64,000 nt of DNA from assembly GCF_016595525.1 (NCBI RefSeq), contig NZ_JAENII010000002.1, positions 248,001 through 312,000 on the forward strand, written 5' to 3'. This DNA is from Haloferula rosea (GTDB lineage: Bacteria > Verrucomicrobiota > Verrucomicrobiia > Verrucomicrobiales > Akkermansiaceae). Both the position numbers and the translations under genes were made by a program. The notes under the pieces are model-generated. The model was given only the letters and a program-made list of their open reading frames with translations. It searched no databases and was not told the origin of the DNA. This document shows, in pieces, positions 8,098-17,203 of this stretch (position 1 is its first letter; every line of letters begins with the position of its first letter).

Positions 8098-8712
8098 TTA
8101 GTGGTCCAGCTTGAGCTTCTTGAGCTTGGGTTCGATCACCAGACGGCAGTAGCCGTTCTTCTTCTTGTTCTGAAGGTAGAAGTCCTGATGGTAACCCTCG
8201 GCGGGGTAGAAAGTGGAAGCCTTGGTGATCTCGGTCACGATCGGCGAGTCGAAATCGCTTTGCGCTGCCTTCTTCGAAGCTTCGGCCACCTTCTTCTGCG
8301 CCTCGTCCTGGTAGTAAATCGCCGAGCGATACTGGGTGCCGACGTCGGCGCCCTGGCGATTCAGAGTCGTTGGATCGTGGGCCTTCCAGAACCATGCGAG
8401 GATGGTCTTCAGATCCGTCTTCTTCGGATCGAACACGACTTGCACGACCTCGGCGTGGCCTGTGGTCCCTTGGCAGACGGCTTCGTAGGTGGGGTTGGCG
8501 ACCGTGCCGCCCATGTAGCCGGAGGTGGACGAATAGACGCCGTCCAGTTGCTCGAAGACGACTTCGACGCACCAGAAGCATCCGGCTCCCAGAGTGATGA
8601 CTTCTGCCCCTTCGGGCACTTCCGGCATGGCGGCGGGCTTTTTATCTTCTTCGGACATGGCGTTGCAGGAGGAAAGCACGGTGAGAATGATGAGCGACAG
8701 CAGAGATTTCAT
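8098..8712 (-). CDS. msrA: Peptide-methionine (S)-S-oxide reductase, lipoprotein form
   Basis: Repairs oxidised methionine (S-sulfoxide) in proteins. The catalytic motif GAGCFWCVE is at about residues 42-50, followed by GYMGGTVANPTYEAVCQGTTGHAE and DVGTQYRSAIYY, all hallmarks of MsrA. Unusually for a housekeeping MsrA, the N-terminus is a lipoprotein signal (MKSLLSLIILTVLSSCNAMS, lipobox LSSC), so this enzyme should act in the periplasm, anchored to a membrane. The 204-residue length is normal. The ATG at 8710-8712 starts the signal peptide; the frame stays open to 8736 but adds nothing. Confidence 0.93.
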   Translation of the reverse strand: MKSLLSLIILTVLSSCNAMSEEDKKPAAMPEVPEGAEVITLGAGCFWCVEVVFEQLDGVYSSTSGYMGGTVANPTYEAVCQGTTGHAEVVQVVFDPKKTDLKTILAWFWKAHDPTTLNRQGADVGTQYRSAIYYQDEAQKKVAEASKKAAQSDFDSPIVTEITKASTFYPAEGYHQDFYLQNKKKNGYCRLVIEPKLKKLKLDH

Positions 8713-8838
8713 GGTGTTGAGAAGGCCTTGGACCATCGGTTATTCCCGACGCTTGAAAAGCTAGCGCAGATTGGACGGGCGTAAAGCGGGAGGATCTTTC
8801 GCTTTTGCTTGTCAGGGCATGCCTCTAGAAGAACGGCT

Positions 8839-9759
8839 GTGAGTGAGCTAGCCATTGATATCGGGACACTGAGAAAGTGCTACGGGCGCTTTGTCGCCTT
8901 GGCAGGAGTGTCCCTTGCGGTTCCCAAGGGCGAGGTTTTTGGACTGCTGGGGCCAAACGGAGCGGGGAAGAGTACTTTGGTGAAGTCGCTGCTGACCATC
9001 GTCCGTCCGACCCGGTGCGACGGGAGTCTCCTCGGGCAGCGCATCGGGCATCGCAAGACTCTGGCAAGGGTCGGATACCTTCCCGAGCACGCGCGGTTTC
9101 CCGATTACCTCACGGGGCGCCAGATCATTTCGTATTCCGCTGGTTTGGCGAAGGTTCCCAGGCGGGTCGCGAAGGCACGTGCGGAGCATCTGCTGGAGAT
9201 CGTGGGTATGGCGGAATGGGCCGACCGCAAGAATGGCACTTACTCCAAGGGGATGCGGCAGCGCGTGGGGTTGGCGCAGGCCTTGGTCAATGAACCGGAG
9301 ATCGTGTTCCTGGACGAACCGACCGACGGTGTGGATCCGGAGGGGAGGGTTGAAATTCGAAAGTTGATCGAGCGCATGCGGGAGGAAGGGCGAACGGTCT
9401 TTGTGAACAGTCACCTGCTAGGTGAGGTGGAGCAGGTCGCCGACCGGGTGGCCATCATGGCGAGAGGGGCGATCGTCAAGCAGGGCACGGTTGAAGAACT
9501 GACTCACGCGGAGAACCGCTACGAGATCAAGACGCTCGGACCAGTCCCGGTGGAGGCACGGAAGACGCTCGAGGAGGAGGGGATCTCGGTGGCGGGTGAT
9601 ACGATCCATGTGCATGCGGAGGGTGCGGAGCAGGTCCAGCCGGTGATCGACTTGTTGAGAGGGACGGGGAGCCCGATCCGACAGATCAATGAGGTCCGAT
9701 CGACTCTGGAGGATGTTTTCATGGAAGCGGTGAATCGACAGAAGGGGGAGGCCGTATGA
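8839..9759 (+). CDS. ABC transporter ATP-binding protein (ABC-2 exporter type)
   Basis: A 306-residue nucleotide-binding subunit. Walker A is GLLGPNGAGKSTLVK near residue 37, the signature loop is TYSKGMRQRVGLAQAL (the YSKGM form seen in ABC-2 exporters), Walker B is EIVFLDEPTDGVDP and the switch histidine is in VNSHLLGEVEQVAD. The C-terminal 80 residues form the extra domain of DrrA/CcmA-like ATPases. A GTG start at 8839 gives MSELAIDIGTLRKCYG, the usual N-terminus; a TTG at 8809 would add ten residues. It overlaps the permease start by 4 bp. The substrate is unknown. Confidence 0.9.
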   Translation: MSELAIDIGTLRKCYGRFVALAGVSLAVPKGEVFGLLGPNGAGKSTLVKSLLTIVRPTRCDGSLLGQRIGHRKTLARVGYLPEHARFPDYLTGRQIISYSAGLAKVPRRVAKARAEHLLEIVGMAEWADRKNGTYSKGMRQRVGLAQALVNEPEIVFLDEPTDGVDPEGRVEIRKLIERMREEGRTVFVNSHLLGEVEQVADRVAIMARGAIVKQGTVEELTHAENRYEIKTLGPVPVEARKTLEEEGISVAGDTIHVHAEGAEQVQPVIDLLRGTGSPIRQINEVRSTLEDVFMEAVNRQKGEAV

Positions 9760-10745
9760 GCCAGTTTTTGGCAGTTTTCATCGATGCGCTTCGCTTGCTG
9801 AAGGCGAAGGCCCTGTTCTGGATCACCCTTGCCATCTCGGTGCTTGCCGCGGTTCTATACTTCTCGATTGGTTTCAACGAGGAGGGTATCACCTTGTTCT
9901 TCGGGGTGGAGACTTGGGAAAACGAATTCATCCGGGCCGGGTCTCCTCTGGCGGAAATGTTCTATCTCGGGATCTTCAGCATGGTGATGGTGAATATCTG
10001 GCTATCCTGGGTGGCAGTCATCCTTGCCTTGGTCACCTGTGCGCCTGTCTTTCCCTCATTCATGCAGGAGGGCAGCGCGGGAACGGTGTTGTGCAAGCCG
10101 ATCGGACGCTTGAAGCTTTTTGTATTCAAGTATCTGTCCGGCCTGCTTTTTGCGTTTCTTCAAACGTCCATTTTCTGCCTGATCGTTTTCTTTGCCATTC
10201 GATTCCGGGTCGGGACATGGAATCCGTCCGTCTTTTGGGCGGTGCCCCTGATCGTGCTGATGTTCTCATATCTCTGGTCCATCCTGGTAACGGTTGGGGT
10301 TCGGACGAAGTCCGTGATGGCGTCGCTGCTGGCGGCTCTCCTCGTCTGGGGGGCAGCTTGGATTTCGAAGGTCACCGAAGAATACATCTACATGGCCGCG
10401 GAAATGGGGGAGCTCCCGACCGGCGACGGCACGATGCGGTTGAGCGATGAGGAGCAACAGAACTTCAGGGAGGGATACGCGCTCTACTCCCTTCCTTATA
10501 AGGTGCTCCCGAAGACGACCGACACCATCAACCTCCTGCAACGTTACATCACGGTGGAGGGGGAGAGGGAGTTTTCGATGACCCAGTTGATCGGTGCCAT
10601 GTCCGGCTTCGGGTCAGAGGAAGATGAAGTGACCGAAGCGGCCCTGAAGCGGCATTCACCCGTCTACATCATCGGGACTTCGCTCGCTTTCGAGTTCGTC
10701 GTGCTTGGCTTCGGGGCTTGGATGTTCGTCCGCCGCGACTTCTAG
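9756..10745 (+). CDS. ABC-2 type transporter permease
   Basis: A 329-residue integral membrane protein with about six spans: residues 16-36 (FWITLAISVLAAVLYFS), a pair near 65-110 (MVMVNIWLSWVAVILALVTC), one near 130-150, one near 160-200 and the C-terminal span (IIGTSLAFEFVVLGFGAWMFV). A long hydrophilic segment of about 85 residues lies between spans 5 and 6, where ABC-2 permeases have a periplasmic loop. The start codon overlaps the ATPase stop (ATGA), so the two subunits are translationally coupled and form one exporter. Its stop codon overlaps the convergent glgB stop by four bases. Confidence 0.85.
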   Translation: MSQFLAVFIDALRLLKAKALFWITLAISVLAAVLYFSIGFNEEGITLFFGVETWENEFIRAGSPLAEMFYLGIFSMVMVNIWLSWVAVILALVTCAPVFPSFMQEGSAGTVLCKPIGRLKLFVFKYLSGLLFAFLQTSIFCLIVFFAIRFRVGTWNPSVFWAVPLIVLMFSYLWSILVTVGVRTKSVMASLLAALLVWGAAWISKVTEEYIYMAAEMGELPTGDGTMRLSDEEQQNFREGYALYSLPYKVLPKTTDTINLLQRYITVEGEREFSMTQLIGAMSGFGSEEDEVTEAALKRHSPVYIIGTSLAFEFVVLGFGAWMFVRRDF

Positions 10746-12745
10746 GATCCGCTGCCCGGTTTGGTTCGAGCGAACACCTGTGCGGTCCGCGCGAGGGTGT
10801 AGATGGACAGTTCGCCGTCCTTGTTGACCGGGTATGCGATCGAGGCGTCCAAGCGACCGTGTCCGCCGAACCCGGTGGAATCGGTGTCGAGAACGAGTCG
10901 GTATTCCCCGGTGCCCGGAACCTTGAACCGGTAATCGGGGATCGCGCGATCGACCGACCAGTTGAAGACGAAGATCAGGCCATTGCGCTCGATGCACATG
11001 ACCTTGTTGGTCGGGTCGAGGTTGAGTTGGTTCGGGAACTCATGACCGGGCAGGCCGAAGGCGGAGGAAAGGGAGGTCATCGCCTGATCGAAGTTGGCGA
11101 GGTAGTGGTATTTGAGCTCCTTGTTGTCCACGAGCGACCACTGCCGGCGACAGTAGTGGTAGGACCAGTCGTTTCCTTGTCGTGGGAAATCCAGCCACTC
11201 CGGGTGACCGAACTCATTCCCCATGAAGGTCAACCAACCTTCACCCGCCAAGGTGAAGGTGAGAAGACGGATCATCTTGTGAAGGGCGATGCCCCGTTCG
11301 ATCACGGGGTGGTCGTCGCCCCGTCCCATGTGCCAGTACATCTCCTGATCCATGAGCCAGAACGCGAGGGTCTTGTCTCCGACGAGGGCCTGGTCATGGC
11401 TCTCCGCGTAGGCGATGTTGGCCTCTCCGCGGCGACGGTTGGTCAGGGTATCCCACATCTGGCCAATGTCCCAGTCCTCGTCGCGGGAGTGCTTGAGCAA
11501 CTTGATCCAGAAGTCGGGAACTCCCATGGCAAGTCGGTGGGTGAATCCGGCTCCACCGTCCGCGACCGGGCGACACAGGCCCGGCATTCCCGACATGTCC
11601 TCCGCGATCAGGATGGCATCCGGTCGTAGCTGGTTGGCCAAGGTCGTGGCCAGTTGGAGATAGAGGATGGCATCCTCGTCGACGTCCTGGACGAAATACT
11701 TGTCGTAGTGGTCGAACGAGGTCGATCCGCGATGCCAGTAGAGCATCGACGTGACGCCGTCGAAGCGGAAGCCGTCGAACTGGAACTCCTCGAGCCAGTA
11801 GCGGATATTCGAGAGAAGGAACCGACGGACTTCCTCCCGCCCGTAGTCAAAGCATTTGGAATCCCACTGGGGGTGCTCGCCACGGTCATCGCCATGAAAA
11901 TACAGGTTGCCTGATCCGTCCAAGTCGTTGAGTCCCTCCGAGAGGTTCTTCACCGAGTGGGAATGGACGATGTCGAGAAGCACGGCAAGTCCGAGGCCGT
12001 GGGCCGTATCGATCAGATACTTGAGGTCCTCCGGAGTTCCAAATCTTGAAGAACAGGCGAAGAAATTCGAAACATGGTAGCCGAAGGATCCATAGTAGGG
12101 ATGCTCCTGCACCGCCATCAACTGGACGGTGTTGTAGCCTCCGTCGGCAATCCTTGGCAGGACGGTATTGGCGAACTCACGGTAGGAATGAACCCGTGGC
12201 TCTTCGCCCGACATTCCGACATGTGCTTCGTAAATGATGGGGTTCTTCGTCGGACTGGAATGGGCTGTGTTCCTCCACTCGTAGGGCGAGGTCGGTTCCC
12301 AAAGTTCGGCGCTGAAATCGTGGGTGTCGGGGTCCTGAACCACGCGCTGAACGGTGGCGGGCAGTCGGTCCCTGACCGAACCGTCCACCCCGGTGATTCT
12401 CAGCTTGTAGTGATCGCCGTGCTTCAGGGCATCGGCAGGGAGTGAGCATTCCCACAGGCCGTGCTCGGTGGGAGCGAGTGGGTGACGATCCGCATCCCAT
12501 TCGTTGAAGTCACCGACGAGCGAGACCGCCTTGGCGTTCGGCAGCCATTCACGGACGCGCCATGACCTGTCATCGACGCGATGGAGTCCGATCAGTTGGT
12601 GGCCATTGGCATAGTTCGCCAAGCTGCCATGGGATGCCTCAATTTCCCGGAGGCTTTCCTGGAGCCGGACCTGGCGCTGCTTGATGTGATCTGCGTAGGG
12701 CGTGAGCCATGGGTCATCGCGAACGAGTTGGGGCAGTTCTTCCAT
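10742..12745 (-). CDS. glgB: 1,4-alpha-glucan branching enzyme, eukaryote-type (GH13_8-like)
   Basis: Forms alpha-1,6 branches in glycogen. The 667 residues hold an N-terminal CBM48 domain (AVSLVGDFNEWDADRHPL, about 72-90), a GH13 barrel and a C-terminal beta domain. Catalytic residues by position are nucleophile D329 in FQFDGFRFDGVTSMLYWHRG, acid/base E382 in ILIAEDMSGMP, and D451 in ESHDQALVGDKT. The DGVTSMLYWHRG and SHDQALVGDKT stretches are those of plant and animal branching enzymes rather than the E. coli type (which has VDAVASMLY and SHDEV), so this is a GH13_8 member. The second codon of the open frame (ATG 12745) was taken rather than the GTG at 12748. Confidence 0.93.
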   Translation of the reverse strand: MEELPQLVRDDPWLTPYADHIKQRQVRLQESLREIEASHGSLANYANGHQLIGLHRVDDRSWRVREWLPNAKAVSLVGDFNEWDADRHPLAPTEHGLWECSLPADALKHGDHYKLRITGVDGSVRDRLPATVQRVVQDPDTHDFSAELWEPTSPYEWRNTAHSSPTKNPIIYEAHVGMSGEEPRVHSYREFANTVLPRIADGGYNTVQLMAVQEHPYYGSFGYHVSNFFACSSRFGTPEDLKYLIDTAHGLGLAVLLDIVHSHSVKNLSEGLNDLDGSGNLYFHGDDRGEHPQWDSKCFDYGREEVRRFLLSNIRYWLEEFQFDGFRFDGVTSMLYWHRGSTSFDHYDKYFVQDVDEDAILYLQLATTLANQLRPDAILIAEDMSGMPGLCRPVADGGAGFTHRLAMGVPDFWIKLLKHSRDEDWDIGQMWDTLTNRRRGEANIAYAESHDQALVGDKTLAFWLMDQEMYWHMGRGDDHPVIERGIALHKMIRLLTFTLAGEGWLTFMGNEFGHPEWLDFPRQGNDWSYHYCRRQWSLVDNKELKYHYLANFDQAMTSLSSAFGLPGHEFPNQLNLDPTNKVMCIERNGLIFVFNWSVDRAIPDYRFKVPGTGEYRLVLDTDSTGFGGHGRLDASIAYPVNKDGELSIYTLARTAQVFARTKPGSGS

Positions 12746-12841
12746 CACCCCGAGGTTGGCGAGCTTGGCTCGATTTGGCGAGTGAAAGCCGCAGGGCGAA
12801 TGATCAAGCCCCCGAATGAACCGCCTATTCGCTGGCTTCTG

Positions 12842-14962
12842 CTACTCGTCCTTCTCCGGAACCGGGACTTCAGAACTGAACAGTTCCTCCAGGTAGTCGG
12901 AGGACAGGATTTCAGGGGTAATGATGGGTTCTTTGCCGGGAATGTAGAGAACGTTCACGGGAATGGCGCTCCGTTCGAGTTCCTCCAACTTGGCATCGAT
13001 CTCCGGGTTCGGCTTCGTCTTGTCGGCCCGCAGGGCCACGATCCCCCGGTCATTCATCAAGGTGGCCACCTGATCGCTGTAAGCGCGCTTTTTGTTGAGT
13101 TGGCAGGTGGCACACCACTGCGCAGTGAAGTCCACGAAAACCGGCGTATCGTTCTCAAGAAGCTCTTCCACCCCTTCGTTGCTCCAGGTGCCCCACTCGA
13201 TGGCAGACTTCTCCGGTGGCTTGCACGCGAGCAGACCCAGCACGGCAAAAGCCACGGTTGTCCCCTTGGCAATACCACGAACCTTGTGGCTCTTGGATGG
13301 CACGTCCCAACGCCCGAAGACCCAACCCGCCATGCCGATCAGCGTCAGGCCGATGATGACGTTGAGCATGTTTTCGAGCCCGATCTGCCCGGTATAGACC
13401 CATAGAAGGAATCCAGCGGTTGCGAAGAGAAGGAACGACATTGCCTGTTTGAAGGACTCCATCCACGGCCCGGGTCGTGGAAGAAGGTCGATCAGCTTGG
13501 GGAAGATCGAAAGAATCAGATAGGGGAGCGACAGCCCGATCGCCATGAAGGTGAAGGCGAGGAAGAACTGGGCGGCGGGTAGGGCAATGGCTGCCCCGAT
13601 TGCGGCGCCGAGGAATGGAGCCGAACAGGGGGTGGCCACCACGGTGGCGAGAATCCCTGAGAAGAACGAACCCGAGACCCCCTGCTTTGACTGCAGCTTG
13701 CCACCCACGCCGGTTGCGGAAGAACCGACCTCGAATACGCCATACATGCTCAGCCCGAGGACGAACATGAGGAGCATCAGCACGAGAATGGTCCACGGGT
13801 TCTGCAGTTGGTAACCCCAGCCGATCTCTTCACCGGGTGCTGCTGCGGATCGGAGTGCGAACAACAGGCCGCTGAGTGCCCAGAAAGAAACCAGCACGCC
13901 GAGTGTGAAAGCCAGGCCGTGCATCACGATTTTCTTCCGGTCTTCGCCGGCCTGTTGGACAAAGCCCATGATTTTGAGGCCGATCACGGGGAACACGCAG
14001 GGCATCAGGTTCAGGATCAGTCCGCCGATGAGCATCCCACCGAGAATGGGAAGAAATTTCCCCAAGGCGAGAGGAGGTACTGGAGCCTTCGTAAATGGGG
14101 TTTCGTTGATCTTCAGTCCGCTTTCCGGCAATCCGTCGCCGACGAGCGTTCCACTCAGTGCATCGGGCTTGGGGATCTTGTCCCCGTTGATCTTTTCGGT
14201 CTTGGTTCCGAGCGAGAACAGCCAGGAGCCATCGACATTCTCAATGCTGCTGCCCTCGCTGCTCGCGGAAAGGACGTAGGCTTGATCCGGGATGAAGTCC
14301 GTCTTGGATAGATCGGGTGAACCTTCCCCCGGTGTGATCCGCAGTTCCACCTTCTTGCCGACCCATGAGGCCGTGACTTCAAAAGCATCCGTCGAAGATG
14401 GCTGAGATGCCTTGGCGGCCGCAAAGAGCGCTGCATTCGCCGGATCGATGACGGTTGAATCCCCTACAGGAAGCTTGAGTTCGAATGCTTTCTCCGGTTT
14501 GGGCTCATCCTTGCACAGATCTTTGCAGATCTGCCACTTCGGCCAGGCTGTGAGGGTGGCTTCCGAACCAGCCTGAAGATCGGCAGGTGGAGTGATGGTG
14601 ATGAGGAAAGTGACGGAATCGGAATAGATGAAGCTTTTCCCGAAGTAGGACTCTTTGACTTCCGGCGTCGGCCACTGGATCTCTCCGGCTTCAAATCCTT
14701 CCGGCAGTTCCCAGCGGATCGTCAGGGACTCCTCGATGCCTCCCGAGTTCAAGTAGTAGCTGTGCCAACCTTCCGGGTGCTTCAAATCGAGGGCGACGTC
14801 GAAGGGCTCACCAGGGGCAATGCTCGAGGCACTGGAAACGAGGCGGGCCTCGGTGGCCTCCTCCTGTTCGGCGAGCCCGAATGAATCATCCGGGAACTGG
14901 GCCGCGACAGGGGCTAGAACGGCGAGAGAGGCAACCAGAGAATGGAGGAGGGAGCGAAGCAT
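12842..14962 (-). CDS. DsbD-like thiol:disulfide interchange protein
   Basis: Inner-membrane protein that carries electrons from cytosolic thioredoxin to periplasmic partners. The 706 residues start with a signal peptide (MLRSLLHSLVASLAVLAPVAA), then a DsbD-alpha-like domain with a CKDLC pair near residue 150, about eight membrane spans, and a C-terminal thioredoxin domain with CATC (FTAQWCATCQLNKK). The two membrane cysteines expected for the CcdA/DsbD core are in NLMPCVFPVIGLKIMGF and VVATPCSAPFLGAA. All six redox cysteines are therefore present. The ATG at 14962 begins the signal peptide. Direct partners are not adjacent. Confidence 0.9.
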   Translation of the reverse strand: MLRSLLHSLVASLAVLAPVAAQFPDDSFGLAEQEEATEARLVSSASSIAPGEPFDVALDLKHPEGWHSYYLNSGGIEESLTIRWELPEGFEAGEIQWPTPEVKESYFGKSFIYSDSVTFLITITPPADLQAGSEATLTAWPKWQICKDLCKDEPKPEKAFELKLPVGDSTVIDPANAALFAAAKASQPSSTDAFEVTASWVGKKVELRITPGEGSPDLSKTDFIPDQAYVLSASSEGSSIENVDGSWLFSLGTKTEKINGDKIPKPDALSGTLVGDGLPESGLKINETPFTKAPVPPLALGKFLPILGGMLIGGLILNLMPCVFPVIGLKIMGFVQQAGEDRKKIVMHGLAFTLGVLVSFWALSGLLFALRSAAAPGEEIGWGYQLQNPWTILVLMLLMFVLGLSMYGVFEVGSSATGVGGKLQSKQGVSGSFFSGILATVVATPCSAPFLGAAIGAAIALPAAQFFLAFTFMAIGLSLPYLILSIFPKLIDLLPRPGPWMESFKQAMSFLLFATAGFLLWVYTGQIGLENMLNVIIGLTLIGMAGWVFGRWDVPSKSHKVRGIAKGTTVAFAVLGLLACKPPEKSAIEWGTWSNEGVEELLENDTPVFVDFTAQWCATCQLNKKRAYSDQVATLMNDRGIVALRADKTKPNPEIDAKLEELERSAIPVNVLYIPGKEPIITPEILSSDYLEELFSSEVPVPEKDE

Positions 14963-15016
14963 GGTGTTGGCAGTTGTGGGGTAGGAGGCCGTTTTCCCGG
15001 AAATCATCCGGAAATC

Positions 15017-16069
15017 TCAGGCTGGCAACTCATCGAGCCGATCTGCGATCGAGTGAATGAGCGCGGGACCTTGGAAAATGAAGGCCGAGTATACCTGGAC
15101 GAGCGATGCCCCAGCGTGGATTTTTTCCACGGCATCGTCGGCCGAGCTGATTCCTCCTGCTCCGATGATGGGGATCCTTCCTCCGAGCTCGCTGCTGAAC
15201 GCGCGAATGATTTCGGTGCTGCGCTTGGTGAGAGGTTTGCCGGAAAGGCCACCTGCCTGATCAGCGAACGGATGTCCTTCCACTCCGTTGCGTGTGATCG
15301 TCGTATTGGTCGCGATCAGTCCATCCAGACCTCCGTCAAGGAAGACTCTGGAGAGTGCTGAGATGTGCTCGTGATCAAGATCGGGGGCGACCTTGAAAAG
15401 CAGGGGGACGTGCCGTCCGTGGCGTGTCTGAAGTTTCTCCTGCTCTGCCTTGAGTTTTTCGAGCAGTCGCGCGCAGGCATCCTCACTCTGCAGATCCCGT
15501 AGGCCGGGTGTGTTGGGTGAGGACAGGTTGACCGCGACGTAGTCCGCAACCGGGTAGGCTTCGGCGAGATTGGTCAGATAGTCGTACTCGGCGCGCTCGT
15601 TGGGCGTGTCTTTGTTCTTGCCGATATTGAATCCGATGACTCCTTCGTAGCGGGTTGAGCGACTGACATTTCGAACTCCCTCGATGATGCCGGGATTGTT
15701 GAAGCCCATGCGGTTGATGATGGCTTCCCGGTCAATCAACCGGAATAGCCTGGGCTTCGGGTTTCCTGCCTGCGGGCGCGGGGTGATGGTGCCGATCTCA
15801 ATGAACCCGAACCCGAGACGGCCGAGGGCATCGATGGTGTTTCCCTCCTTGTCCAAGCCTGCAGCGAGCCCGACCCGGTTCGGAAATCGCAGCCCCATGA
15901 TTTCAACCGGGGCGACACATTCCGGGTCAGGAAAGACGAGCGGAAGCAGGCCCGTTTTTTCTGCCAGGCGGAGACCCGTCATGCTGGCGTGGTGGGCGGT
16001 TTCTGCGTTCAGTCGGAAGAGGATGCTGCGGGCGAGTGCGTAGGCGTCGGACACGGGCCGAGTCTGCAT
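15017..16069 (-). CDS. pyrD: Dihydroorotate dehydrogenase (quinone), class 2
   Basis: Oxidises dihydroorotate to orotate in pyrimidine synthesis, passing electrons to membrane quinone. The 350 residues include the N-terminal helix pair that docks on the membrane (YALARSILFRLNAETAHHAS), the FMN-binding GLAAGLDKEGNTIDAL, INRMGFNNPG, and VAVNLSSPNTPGLRDLQ, where the serine is the catalytic base of class 2 enzymes. IGAGGISSADDAVEKI and LVQVYSAFIFQGP complete the phosphate-binding end. It lies 41 bp downstream of hemW in a same-strand run. Confidence 0.96.
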   Translation of the reverse strand: MQTRPVSDAYALARSILFRLNAETAHHASMTGLRLAEKTGLLPLVFPDPECVAPVEIMGLRFPNRVGLAAGLDKEGNTIDALGRLGFGFIEIGTITPRPQAGNPKPRLFRLIDREAIINRMGFNNPGIIEGVRNVSRSTRYEGVIGFNIGKNKDTPNERAEYDYLTNLAEAYPVADYVAVNLSSPNTPGLRDLQSEDACARLLEKLKAEQEKLQTRHGRHVPLLFKVAPDLDHEHISALSRVFLDGGLDGLIATNTTITRNGVEGHPFADQAGGLSGKPLTKRSTEIIRAFSSELGGRIPIIGAGGISSADDAVEKIHAGASLVQVYSAFIFQGPALIHSIADRLDELPA

Positions 16070-16110
16070 GTCCCGATTGGGAGTTCCAACGCAGAAAGTG
16101 CGCGGTGGGG

Positions 16111-17199
16111 CTAAATCAACTCGGCCACGATCGCGTCGACCAAGGCGGACCCGTCACGACTCAGCACGAGTCTGCCGTCCTGACTGAGGGCGAGCTTTTC
16201 GTCGATCAGGGCGTCGACCTTCGCTGGGTCCAAGCCGTCGAGTGGAATCCCGTCCTTCGTGCGAAGCAAAAGCGCGGTGCGCTCTATCCGGAGTGCCTCC
16301 GGAGTGAGGGACTCGCTGTCGCAAGTCGCGTGTCCAATGCCCTTGATCATCGCGACGTACTGATCGGTGTCGGGGATGTTGCGAGAGCGGGTGGTTCCGA
16401 TGGTCGATACCGCCGAAGGACCAAGCCCAAGGTATTCCTCACCTCTCCAGTAACCCTGATTGTGGGAGGACTCGTGCCCGGGACGTGCATAGTTGGACGT
16501 CTCGTAGTGTCGGTAGCCCGCCTCGCTCAGGAGCTCATCACCCAGGAAGAATTGACAGGCATCGCGATCGGGATCGGCATCGAGTTGTCCTTGGGCGAGC
16601 TGATCGAAGAAGGCGGTATCCTCTTCGTAGGTCAGGTTGTAGGCCGAGATGTGATCGGGTCGCAGACCGATCGCAATTTCCAAGGTTTGTCGCCATGCCT
16701 GCAGATCCAGACCGGGAATGGAAAACATCAGGTCGATATTGATGGATGGCATGCCGGCGCTCCGGAGGGTCTCGACGGACTCCATCGCTTGTTCCACACT
16801 GTGTTCGCGGCCAAGTCGCTTGAGTGTGGATGGGTGAAAGGACTGGATTCCCAGTGATACCCTCCTGACGCCGAGCTCTTGGAAGAGGGTGGCCTTGCGC
16901 TGGTCGAATGTTGCAGGGTTCGCCTCAAGGGTGACCTCATCGAGCGCGGCGATATCGATGGATTGCTTCAAGCCATCAAACAGTCGCCTGAGGTGAGCAG
17001 GTGAGAGCATTGAGGGAGTGCCTCCGCCGAGATAGAGGGTCCTCGCTTGGGAGCCAGTGTGAGCCGATAGGCGGGACTTCGTCTCGGCAACCAGTGCGTC
17101 GATGAAGCCCGTGATCGATGTGCCGCCCGGAGTGTGCTTGTAGAATGAGCAGTAGGGGCACACCCGGTGACAAAACGGGATATGGACGTAGATCAGCAT
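16111..17199 (-). CDS. hemW: Radical SAM heme chaperone HemW
   Basis: A 362-residue radical SAM protein of the HemW family, which delivers heme to target proteins and is often annotated in error as coproporphyrinogen oxidase. The start MLIYVHIPFCHRVCPYCSFYKH contains the CxxxCxxC cluster motif followed by the extra aromatic pattern of HemW; LYLGGGTPSML, VTLEANPATF and RVSLGIQSFHPSTLKRLGR are the next conserved blocks, and HISAYNLTYEEDTAF is also typical. The C-terminal HemW winged-helix domain follows. It lies four bases after the C39-like peptidase gene, so the two are probably cotranscribed. Confidence 0.92.
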   Translation of the reverse strand: MLIYVHIPFCHRVCPYCSFYKHTPGGTSITGFIDALVAETKSRLSAHTGSQARTLYLGGGTPSMLSPAHLRRLFDGLKQSIDIAALDEVTLEANPATFDQRKATLFQELGVRRVSLGIQSFHPSTLKRLGREHSVEQAMESVETLRSAGMPSINIDLMFSIPGLDLQAWRQTLEIAIGLRPDHISAYNLTYEEDTAFFDQLAQGQLDADPDRDACQFFLGDELLSEAGYRHYETSNYARPGHESSHNQGYWRGEEYLGLGPSAVSTIGTTRSRNIPDTDQYVAMIKGIGHATCDSESLTPEALRIERTALLLRTKDGIPLDGLDPAKVDALIDEKLALSQDGRLVLSRDGSALVDAIVAELI

Positions 17200-17203
17200 G
17201 ATG

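Noticed and set aside
10718-11629. A 303-codon plus-strand frame inside glgB
   Set aside because: It is antisense to the catalytic domain of a clearly identified enzyme.
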